From DATGKD01 sp035294855 (lineage in GTDB: Bacteria > Actinomycetota > Acidimicrobiia > Acidimicrobiales > UBA8190): a stretch of DNA of 10,174 nt. The position numbers and the translations under genes were made by a program. Shown here piece by piece: positions 1 through 5,907 of the stretch. The DNA lies in assembly GCA_035294855.1 (NCBI GenBank), contig DATGKD010000239.1, positions 1 through 10,174 on the forward strand. Direction: 5' to 3'. Position 1 is the first letter of the stretch; each line of letters opens with the position of its first letter. A model generated the notes under the pieces. It had not been told where the DNA came from. It saw only the letters and a program-made list of their open reading frames with translations, and did not search any database.

Positions 1-1
1 C

Positions 2-76
2 GGGCGCGAGCGCATCCGTGTCACCACCGAGGAGCTCGAGGCCGAGCGGAAAGCGGTGGCCGACCTCCTCGGTTGA
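2..76 (+). CDS. C-terminal end of an unidentified protein (5' truncated)
   Basis: The second reading frame is open from the left edge and encodes 24 residues ending in KAVADLLG before a TGA stop at 74-76. The peptide is charged and probably helical, with an acidic stretch (TTEELEAE), and its composition looks coding rather than random. The start and nearly all of the protein lie outside the window, so the family cannot be named. The stop codon falls at the first bases of a 15-bp tandem repeat array that continues downstream. It could instead be a chance open stretch, because only 25 codons are visible. Confidence 0.5.
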   Translation, partial: GRERIRVTTEELEAERKAVADLLG

Positions 77-149
77 GCACGCGTCGCTCGAGCACGCGTC
101 GCTCGATCACGCGTCGCTCGAGCACGCGTCGCTCGAGCACAGGTCACTC
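75..149. repeat. Five tandem 15-bp repeats (GAGCACGCGTCGCTC)
   Basis: Units lie at 75-89, 90-104, 105-119, 120-134 and 135-149. Units 1, 2 and 4 are identical, unit 3 has one change (GATC for GAGC), and unit 5 has diverged at the centre and right side. Each unit contains ACGCGT and has GAGC and GCTC at its ends, so it can fold on itself; each junction between intact units gives the palindrome GCTCGAGC. The array begins within the TGA stop of the upstream gene. It may act as a terminator-like structured region between convergent genes, or simply be a minisatellite made by slippage. Confidence 0.9.
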
Positions 150-251
150 GAACGGGATCTCCCGCACGAACCCGGCCGATCCTGCGGTCGCCAGAGGAGC
201 GGCCGCTGAGCGACGGCGGAAAAGGTGGCCGCCCCCGGACCGGATGGGCAC

Positions 252-467
252 CTAAATGGGCGCCGCCTGCGGGATCTCGATCCCCATGCGGCTCAGGTAG
301 GCGAGCTTCCGTGCCAGCGTGTCACGCCAGGCCGCCAGGTCCTCCTCGAAGTGGGCCCGGTCGCCCTCCTCGTAGGCGTGCTCCAGTTCGTCGAATGCAG
401 CGTCCTCCTGGTCGAGGAGCTCGCGGTAGCGACGAAGAGCCTGGTCGTCCAACACACCCGGCACCAT
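252..467 (-). CDS. Small acidic helical protein of unknown function
   Basis: A 71-residue protein, rich in Glu, Asp, Ala, Leu and Arg, with no membrane segment, signal peptide or cysteine. The body (about residues 6-60) looks like two amphipathic helices, with heptad-like leucines and motifs such as RRYRELLDQED and WRDTLARKLAYL, followed by a short tail ending in PQAAPI. I chose the ATG at 467 over an in-frame GTG at 488 because GAGGAGGGGAGG ends four bases before this ATG. It lies in the same direction as sdhCAB, 147 bases beyond the sdhB stop, so it could be the last gene of that transcript or have its own promoter. I do not recognise the family. A small protein-protein interaction or regulatory role would fit the composition but is a guess. 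Confidence 0.75.
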   Translation of the reverse strand: MVPGVLDDQALRRYRELLDQEDAAFDELEHAYEEGDRAHFEEDLAAWRDTLARKLAYLSRMGIEIPQAAPI

Positions 468-471
468 GGGA

Positions 472-483
472 CCTCCCCTCCTC
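472..483 (-). promoter_or_regulatory. Strong Shine-Dalgarno site that fixes the start of the 71-residue gene
   Basis: On the minus strand this reads GAGGAGGGGAGG and is followed by four bases and an ATG at 467. It includes the full AGGAGG core complementary to the 16S rRNA 3' end. It would lie inside the coding region if the upstream GTG at 488 were used, which argues for the later start. Confidence 0.7.
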
Positions 484-510
484 GGCACCCTGACGGGGCC
501 GTCACGTTCG

Positions 511-516
511 ACTGTA
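511..516 (-). promoter_or_regulatory. Possible -10 element (TACAGT) before the 71-residue gene
   Basis: The minus-strand hexamer TACAGT fits the actinobacterial TAnnnT -10 pattern. It would start transcription near position 504, giving a leader of about 37 bases that includes the strong ribosome binding site. No convincing -35 box is visible at 17-18 bases upstream, so this is weak support for independent transcription of the small gene. Confidence 0.25.
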
Positions 517-614
517 GCTCCGGGTCGTCGGTTCTTCCCAGGGCCGCAAGCCGGCGGCGTGGTGGTGAACGCCCGTTGGCAGGTTTGGCGCGCTCGGCTC
601 TCTGAGGCGTCCGG

Positions 615-1436
615 CTAGAGCCCGTCGGCGGGGGCCGCACCGGCTGGCCCGCGCCCGGCGGTGCTCGGCGACGGGGCCCCGGCCCGGGCCCCGTCGCGCC
701 GGCGGATGCGACGGCCGAGCCAGGCGAACGGGTCGTACGAGGAGTCGATGACCCGCTCCTTGAGCGGGATGATGGCGTTGTCGGTGATCCGGATGTGCTC
801 CGGGCACACCTCGGTGCAGCATTTGGTGATGTTGCACATCCCGACCCCCATCTCCCGGCGCAGCATCTCGCGGCGGTCGTCGGTGTCGAGGGGGTGCGAC
901 TCGAGCTCCATGACGCGGATGAACAGGCGGGGCCCGGCGAAGCGCGCCTTGTTCTCCTCGTGGTCCCGGATCACGTGGCACACGTTTTGGCACATGAAGC
1001 ACTCGATGCACTTGCGGAATTCCTGGCCCCGCTCGATGTCGATCTGCATCATCCGGTACGTGCCGTCGGGCTCGGGGGCCCGCGGCTGGAGCGCCGGGAC
1101 CCGGCGCGCCATCTCGTAGTTGAACGACACGTCGGTGACGAGGTCCCGGATGAGCGGGAAGGTGCGCAGGGGGGCCACCACCACGGGCTCGTCGGCGGGC
1201 AGGCTGTCCATGCGCGTCATGCACATCAGCCGGGGGAGCCCGTTGACCTCGGCCGAGCACGAGCCGCACTTGCCCGCCTTGCAGTTCCACCGGCAGGCCA
1301 GGTCGGGAGCGGGCCCGGCCTGGATGCGGTGGATGACGTCGAGGACCACCTCGCCCTCGACGGCGGGCATGACGTAGTCGGAGAACGATCCCCCGCCGTC
1401 GTCGCCTCGCCAGACGCGCATGGTGACCTCGCCCAT
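615..1436 (-). CDS. sdhB: Succinate dehydrogenase iron-sulfur subunit (Sdh1-type SdhB)
   Basis: A 273-residue subunit that carries electrons from the flavin of SdhA to the membrane anchor on the cytoplasmic face. The N-terminal ferredoxin-like domain has the [2Fe-2S] ligands C52, C57, C60 and C72 (C-x4-C-x2-C-x11-C). The C-terminal domain has C143, C146, C149 and C153, then C201, C207 and C211, the usual set for the [4Fe-4S] and [3Fe-4S] clusters. C153 is followed by His rather than the common Pro, and C206 is an extra cysteine next to C207. The form CIECFMCQNVCHV resembles mycobacterial Rv0247c-type proteins. After about residue 245 there is an Arg/Ala/Pro-rich tail of low complexity. The ATG at 1436 overlaps the sdhA TGA by one base and has a GAGGAGG ten bases upstream; an ATG at 1421, preceded by GCGAGG, is an alternative start. 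Translation is probably coupled to sdhA. Confidence 0.95.
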   Translation of the reverse strand: MGEVTMRVWRGDDGGGSFSDYVMPAVEGEVVLDVIHRIQAGPAPDLACRWNCKAGKCGSCSAEVNGLPRLMCMTRMDSLPADEPVVVAPLRTFPLIRDLVTDVSFNYEMARRVPALQPRAPEPDGTYRMMQIDIERGQEFRKCIECFMCQNVCHVIRDHEENKARFAGPRLFIRVMELESHPLDTDDRREMLRREMGVGMCNITKCCTEVCPEHIRITDNAIIPLKERVIDSSYDPFAWLGRRIRRRDGARAGAPSPSTAGRGPAGAAPADGL

Positions 1437-3301
1437 CAGTGCGCGTCCTCCTCGAACAGCCCGGCCAAGTCCTCGGGCATCTCCATGAGCGGCTCGGGCA
1501 CGAGCGTGAAGCGGCCGGCCTCGTCGACGCGCTGGACCAGGTTGACCCGGCCGAACATCGAGTCCGCCATCGGGTAGTCGTCGCGGGTGTGCCCGCCCCG
1601 GCTCTCGCGTCGTTCGAGGGCGCCCGCGGCGACGAGGCGCGACACGGTCAGCATGGACGGCAGGTCGGTGGCCAGGTTCCAGCCCGGGTTGTAGGCGCGG
1701 CCGCCGGACACGGCCACCTTGTCGACGCGCGCCTGCAGCCGCTCGAGGTCGCCGAGCGCCTCCACCAGCTCCGACTCGGTGCGGATGATCCCCACCTTGT
1801 CCTGCATCATCTGCTGGAGGTCGCGGTGGACGTCGTAGGGGCTCTCACCGCCGTCGCGCCGGAAGGGGGCCTCCGCGTCCGCCACGATCCGCTCGACCTC
1901 GGACCGCCGGGGCGCCACCTCCCCGCTCCGAGACCGCGCGAACTCGGCCGCGGCCAGTCCGGCGCGCCGGCCGAAGACGACGAGGTCCGACAGCGAGTTG
2001 CCCCCCAGTCGGTTGGCGCCGTGCATGCCCCCCGCCACCTCGCCGGCGGCGAAGAGACCAGGCACCGTGGTCGATTCGGTGTCGGCGTCGACGCGCACGC
2101 CGCCCATGATGTAGTGGCACGTCGGGCCGACCTCCATGGGCTGCGCGGTGATGTCCACCCCGGCGAGCTCCATGAACTGGTGGTACATCGACGGCAGCCG
2201 CCGCCGGATGTACTCCGGGGTCCGGCGGGTGGCGATGTCGAGGTACACACCGCCGTGGGGACTGCCCCGGCCCCCCTTGACCTCGGAGTTGATCGAACGG
2301 GCGACTTCGTCGCGCGGCAGGAGCTCGGGGGGACGGCGGTTGTTGATGTGATCCTCGTACCAACGGTCGGCTTCCTCGACGTTGTCCGCCGTCTCGGCCT
2401 TGAACATCTCCGGGATGTAGTCGAACATGAACCGCTTGCCGTCGGAGTTGCGCAGCACCCCCCCGTCGCCGCGCACGGACTCGGTGACGAGGATGCCGCG
2501 CACCGACAGCGGCCACACCATGCCGGTCGGGTGGAACTGCACGAACTCCATGTCGATCATGTCCGCGCCCGCCCACGCGGCCATGGCGTGGCCGTCGCCC
2601 GTGGACTCCCACGAGTTCGACGTGTACAGCCAGGCCTTGCCGACGCTGCCGGTGGCGAGCACGAACGCCTTGGCCCGGAACATCACCATGGCGCCGCTGG
2701 CGCGCCAGTAACCGACGGCCGCGCTCAGCCGCCCCTCGTCGTCGCGCACGAGCCGCAGGATCTTGCACTCCATGAAGACGTCGATGCCGAGCGCCACGGC
2801 GCGCTGCTGCAAGGTGCGGATGAGCTCGAGGCCGGTGCGGTCGCCGACGTGCGCCAGGCGGGCATAGCGGTGGCCGCCGAAGTCACGCTGCAGGATGCGG
2901 CCGTCCGCGGTCCGGTCGAACAGCGCACCCCATCGCTCGAGCTCGTAGATGCGGTCGGGGGCTTCCTGGGCGTGCAACTGGGCCATGCGCCAGTTGTTGA
3001 GCATCTTGCCGCCGCGCATCGTGTCGCGGAAGTGCACCTGCCAGTTGTCCTGGGGCCAGACGTTGCCCATGGCGGCCGCGGCGCCGCCCTCGGCCATGAC
3101 GGTGTGGGCCTTGCCGAGGAGCGACTTGCACACGAGCGCGGTGCGCAGGCCCTGCTCCTTCGCCTCGATGGCGGCGCGCAGGCCGGCGCCCCCGGCCCCG
3201 ATGACGACGACGTCGAAGTCGTGGGTCTCGAGATCGGTCCCGGCGGTGCTCGACGAAGGAGCGGGGGAGACAGCCGGATCGGACGGTGGGGTGGAGGACA
3301 T
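1436..3301 (-). CDS. sdhA: Succinate dehydrogenase flavoprotein subunit (Sdh1-type SdhA)
   Basis: A 621-residue FAD subunit that oxidises succinate to fumarate. After a Ser/Pro-rich start of about 25 residues comes the dinucleotide-binding motif GAGGAG (35-40). H66 in the segment KAHTVMAEGG is the expected site of covalent FAD attachment. Family active-site positions are present: H257 in FHPTG, R330 in LPRDEVARS, H396 in CHYIMGG and R431 in NRLGGNSLSDL. The segments DTMRGGKMLNNWRMA and LAHVGDRTGLELIRT closely resemble mycobacterial Rv0248c-type (Sdh1) proteins rather than the E. coli enzyme. The ATG at 3301 lies eight bases after the sdhC stop and immediately precedes the Ser/Pro-rich leader; the frame is open further upstream, but that part only shadows sdhC. 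There is little Shine-Dalgarno sequence, so reinitiation after sdhC is likely. Fumarate reduction is possible in principle, but the gene set suggests the oxidative direction. Confidence 0.97.
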   Translation of the reverse strand: MSSTPPSDPAVSPAPSSSTAGTDLETHDFDVVVIGAGGAGLRAAIEAKEQGLRTALVCKSLLGKAHTVMAEGGAAAAMGNVWPQDNWQVHFRDTMRGGKMLNNWRMAQLHAQEAPDRIYELERWGALFDRTADGRILQRDFGGHRYARLAHVGDRTGLELIRTLQQRAVALGIDVFMECKILRLVRDDEGRLSAAVGYWRASGAMVMFRAKAFVLATGSVGKAWLYTSNSWESTGDGHAMAAWAGADMIDMEFVQFHPTGMVWPLSVRGILVTESVRGDGGVLRNSDGKRFMFDYIPEMFKAETADNVEEADRWYEDHINNRRPPELLPRDEVARSINSEVKGGRGSPHGGVYLDIATRRTPEYIRRRLPSMYHQFMELAGVDITAQPMEVGPTCHYIMGGVRVDADTESTTVPGLFAAGEVAGGMHGANRLGGNSLSDLVVFGRRAGLAAAEFARSRSGEVAPRRSEVERIVADAEAPFRRDGGESPYDVHRDLQQMMQDKVGIIRTESELVEALGDLERLQARVDKVAVSGGRAYNPGWNLATDLPSMLTVSRLVAAGALERRESRGGHTRDDYPMADSMFGRVNLVQRVDEAGRFTLVPEPLMEMPEDLAGLFEEDAH

Positions 3302-3309
3302 GGGCGGGC

Positions 3310-4137
3310 TCAGAAGATCTTGGGGTCGGAGAACACGCCCGCGGACACGAGCCGCACGTACAGGTCGGCGAAGGCCACGATGGCCAAGCTGGCCCAGGCG
3401 ATCTGCATGTGGCGCGCGTTGAGCACCGACACCGCCTTCCACACCCGGTACCGGATGGGGTGCTCCGAGAAGCGGTCGATGTTGCCGCCGCACAGATGGC
3501 GACACGCGTGGCACGACGCCGAGTACAGCCACAGGAACACCGCGTTGACGACCAGCACGAGCGTCCCGATGCTCACCCCGATGCCGCCTTCACCCGGAAG
3601 CCGGAACGCCATCACGGCGTCGATGGTCAAGATGACGTTGAAGACGAGCGCCAGGACGAAGAAGTACCGGTGCAGGTTCTGCAGGACGAGCGGAAAGCGC
3701 GTCTCGCCGGTGTAACGCGGGTGGGCGTCGGCGACGCCGCACGCCGGCGGCGACTGCCAGAACCCGCGGTAGTAAGCCTTGCGGTAGTAGTAGCAGGTCA
3801 CCCGGAAGCCGCCCGGGATCACGAGGGCGAGCAGGCCGGGGGAGAGCTGCCACCACGTGAGGTACAGGCTCCCGCGCGCCCCGGGGACGCAGCTGGCCAC
3901 GACGCACGGCGAGAACAGCGGCGAGATCAGGTCGCGGTGCATCGCCGCGCCGACGTAGTAATAGGCGTTCTGGAAGACCGCCCACGTGGCGTAGACCACG
4001 ATGACCGTCAGGAACACGACCGTGGCGGCCGGGTTGCGCCACCAGACGTCGCGGCGCAACGTACGGACGTCGGGCCCGCCCCGAACCCCGCCGATCTCGA
4101 CCGGGACGGGCCTCGGGCCCTCGACTGTGGTGCTCAC
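3310..4137 (-). CDS. sdhC: Succinate dehydrogenase membrane anchor (Sdh1-type SdhC, Rv0249c-like)
   Basis: A 275-residue integral membrane protein that anchors SdhAB and passes electrons to menaquinone. Five hydrophobic segments are visible, at about 38-60, 93-112, 156-178, 186-207 and 244-265. The single long subunit replaces the usual SdhC plus SdhD pair, as in mycobacterial Sdh1. A Cys/His cluster, CHACRHLCGG (C209, H210, C212, H214, C216), follows the fourth segment. From memory of published work, the M. smegmatis Sdh1 anchor carries a Rieske-type [2Fe-2S] cluster, and this motif is the obvious ligand candidate. Other cysteines are C78, C83, C115 and C133; further histidines (H67, H139, H156, H226, H243) are possible haem or quinone-site residues. 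The start is GTG at 4137, with GAGGAGG about eleven bases upstream. It is the first gene of a tight sdhCAB operon and diverges from the MoxR gene. Confidence 0.9.
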   Translation of the reverse strand: MSTTVEGPRPVPVEIGGVRGGPDVRTLRRDVWWRNPAATVVFLTVIVVYATWAVFQNAYYYVGAAMHRDLISPLFSPCVVASCVPGARGSLYLTWWQLSPGLLALVIPGGFRVTCYYYRKAYYRGFWQSPPACGVADAHPRYTGETRFPLVLQNLHRYFFVLALVFNVILTIDAVMAFRLPGEGGIGVSIGTLVLVVNAVFLWLYSASCHACRHLCGGNIDRFSEHPIRYRVWKAVSVLNARHMQIAWASLAIVAFADLYVRLVSAGVFSDPKIF

Positions 4138-4379
4138 GCCGCCGTCGTCCTCCTCTCACCCCGTGTGCCGTCGGCGCGCGCGGCCGCCACCCACCGGCGT
4201 CGCACCGGCTCCCGCGGGTCGCGGCCTCCGGGGCCCGGATGGCGGCGTGCGGGAGCTGACGGTCCATCATCTTCCCCCTCGACCCGTCGCCGCGCAACAT
4301 CTCGCAGGCTGCATCCCCCAGGTCATGGGCCCGCGGGGCCGCGTGCGAGGCCCGGGGCGACCCCGCGTAGGCTCGCCCC
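4138..4379. promoter_or_regulatory. Divergent intergenic region between sdhC and the MoxR gene
   Basis: This 242-bp region must hold promoters for sdhCAB (leftward) and for the MoxR/VWA operon (rightward). I see no clear coding content. Towards its right end is an inverted repeat, CGCGGGG (4332-4338) and CCCCGCG (4361-4367), whose right arm touches the proposed MoxR -10 element; this could be an operator or a by-product of high GC. No sdhC promoter with good -35 and -10 boxes was found by eye. Confidence 0.5.
4368..4373 (+). promoter_or_regulatory. -10 element placed for a leaderless MoxR transcript (TAGGCT)
   Basis: TAGGCT matches the actinobacterial TAnnnT -10 pattern and occupies exactly positions -12 to -7 relative to the A of the ATG at 4380. 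No Shine-Dalgarno sequence is present before that ATG. The spacing predicts transcription starting on the first base of the start codon, as is common in actinobacteria. The -35 region is poor (TGCGAG at 4344-4349, 18-base spacer). Confidence 0.5.
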
Positions 4380-5816
4380 ATGAGCACGTTCTTTCCTCCC
4401 GAGCCCCCCGCCGACCTGCCGAGCACCCTCGGCGAGCTGCGCGCCTCGGGGTGGCGTTCGGTGCCGGTCCACGAGGAGCTGCGCCGGAACGCCGCGGCCC
4501 GGATCGCGGCGGGCCTCCCCATCGTGGAGGGCGTCCTCGGGTTCGACGACACCGTCCTGCCCCAGCTCGAGAACGCGTTGCTCGCCGGCCACGACGTCAT
4601 CATGTTGGGAGAGCGCGGCCAGGCGAAGACGCGCATCGTCCGTTCGCTGACGTCGCTGCTCGACGAATGGCTGCCGGTCGTGGCCGGGTCCGACATCCGC
4701 GACGACCCCTACCAGCCGGTCTCACGACTGGGGCGCGACCTCGTGGCCGACAAGGGCGACGCCACCCCGATCGCGTGGGTGCACCGCGAGCATCGTTTCG
4801 CCGAGAAGCTCGCCACCCCGGACACCTCGATCGCCGACCTCATCGGCGAGGTCGACCCCATCCGGGTGGCCGAGGGTCGCTACCTCTCCGACGAGCTCAC
4901 GCTCCACTACGGCCTCGTGCCGCGGGCCAACCGTGGCATCTTCGCCGTGAACGAACTGCCCGACCTGGCCGAGCGCATCCAGGTGGGCCTGCTGAACGTG
5001 CTCGAGGAGCGCGACGTCCAGATCCGCGGCTTCACCGTGCGCCTGCCGCTCGACCTGGTGCTCGTGGCCACGGCCAACCCCGAGGACTACACCAACCGCG
5101 GCCGCATCATCACGCCGTTGAAGGACCGCTTCGGTGCGCAGATCCGCACGCACTACCCGTTCGACACCGAGACCGAACTCGAAATCGTGCGCCAGGAGGC
5201 GCGTCAGCCGGTGACCACCGACAACGGGCCGCGCGTCGAGGTCCCCGACGTCATGGCCGAGATCGTCGCCGAGGTGTCGCAGCTCGCGCGTCAGAGCCCG
5301 CACGTCAACCAACGCTCGGGCGTGTCGGTGCGCCTCAGCATCTCCAACTACGAGACACTCGCCGCCAACGCGCTGCGTCGCGCGCTGCGCCTGGGCGAGA
5401 ACGAAGCCGTGCCGCGCATCAGCGACCTCGCCGCCATCGTGACCTCCACCCAGGGCAAGATCGAGATCGAGGCGCTCGAGGAAGGCCGCGAGGAGCGGAT
5501 CCTCCAGGGCCTGGTGTCGGCCGCGGTGCTGGCGGTGTTCCGCCGTCGGGCGCCGACCGACCAGCTCGCCGCGGTGGTGGGCGCGTTCGACGAGGCGCGC
5601 GTCGTGCACGCCGGGGACGATCTGCCCGCGGCCGCGTACGGCGACGTGCTCGCCGATGTCCCCGCGCTCGAGAAGCCGGTCCTCGCCGTGGCGGGGAGCG
5701 AGACGCCGGGTGCGGTGGCGAGCGCCACCGAGTTCGTCCTCGAGGGCCTCCACCTCACCAAGCGCCTCAACAAGGAGGCGGCCGGGGGCAAGGCCACCTA
5801 CCGGGGACGGGGATGA
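4380..5816 (+). CDS. MoxR-family AAA+ ATPase (Mg-chelatase ChlI-like, Rv0958-like)
   Basis: A 478-residue cytoplasmic AAA+ ATPase. The Walker A motif is GERGQAKT (residues 77-84). The Walker B equivalent is GIFAVNELPDL, with N191-E192 where most AAA+ proteins have Asp-Glu. Sensor 1 is N233 in ATANPEDYTNRG, and the probable arginine finger is R250 in PLKDRFG. The stretch ERIQVGLLNVLEERDVQIRG is typical of MoxR/ChlI proteins. The C-terminal part (about 270-478) is the helical lid plus an extension. Annotation as magnesium chelatase is common for this group, but with no chlorophyll genes nearby a chaperone-like remodelling role with the VWA partner is more likely. Length and gene order match M. 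tuberculosis Rv0958-Rv0959. The ATG at 4380 lacks a ribosome binding site, so the message is probably leaderless. The VWA gene follows after 91 bases. The client is unknown. Confidence 0.9.
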   Translation: MSTFFPPEPPADLPSTLGELRASGWRSVPVHEELRRNAAARIAAGLPIVEGVLGFDDTVLPQLENALLAGHDVIMLGERGQAKTRIVRSLTSLLDEWLPVVAGSDIRDDPYQPVSRLGRDLVADKGDATPIAWVHREHRFAEKLATPDTSIADLIGEVDPIRVAEGRYLSDELTLHYGLVPRANRGIFAVNELPDLAERIQVGLLNVLEERDVQIRGFTVRLPLDLVLVATANPEDYTNRGRIITPLKDRFGAQIRTHYPFDTETELEIVRQEARQPVTTDNGPRVEVPDVMAEIVAEVSQLARQSPHVNQRSGVSVRLSISNYETLAANALRRALRLGENEAVPRISDLAAIVTSTQGKIEIEALEEGREERILQGLVSAAVLAVFRRRAPTDQLAAVVGAFDEARVVHAGDDLPAAAYGDVLADVPALEKPVLAVAGSETPGAVASATEFVLEGLHLTKRLNKEAAGGKATYRGRG

Positions 5817-5907
5817 GGGGATGGACGCGTTGTGGTCGTGGACGTGGGTGACAAGGACGCCGGTGAGTGGATGAGCGGGGCGTGGCGATGAGTCCGGTGG
5901 GCTCCCG

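Noticed and set aside
18..209. Open frame encoding EHASL-type pentapeptide repeats
   Set aside because: It resembles a pentapeptide-repeat protein only because the DNA repeat is 15 bp long. It overlaps the better-supported tail in frame 2, has no ribosome binding site, and its flanks do not look coding.
198..233. NotI-type palindrome AGCGGCCGCT and a GGCGG/CCGCC stem between the convergent genes at the left
   Set aside because: Short palindromes of this kind are expected by chance at this GC content.
541..573. Small stems (GCCGC/GCGGC and GGCGT/ACGCC) downstream of sdhB
   Set aside because: Only five pairs each, mutually exclusive, and without a T-tract, so not enough to call a terminator.
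3302..3532. 77-residue N-terminal extension of SdhA
   Set aside because: The frame is open, but this part overlaps the sdhC coding region out of frame and is Arg/Pro-rich. The family N-terminus fits the ATG at 3301.
1439..3715. Long plus-strand open frame opposite sdhA and sdhC
   Set aside because: It is antisense to clear sdhA/sdhC coding and is a high-GC shadow, rich in His, Arg, Gly and Val, with no recognisable domain.
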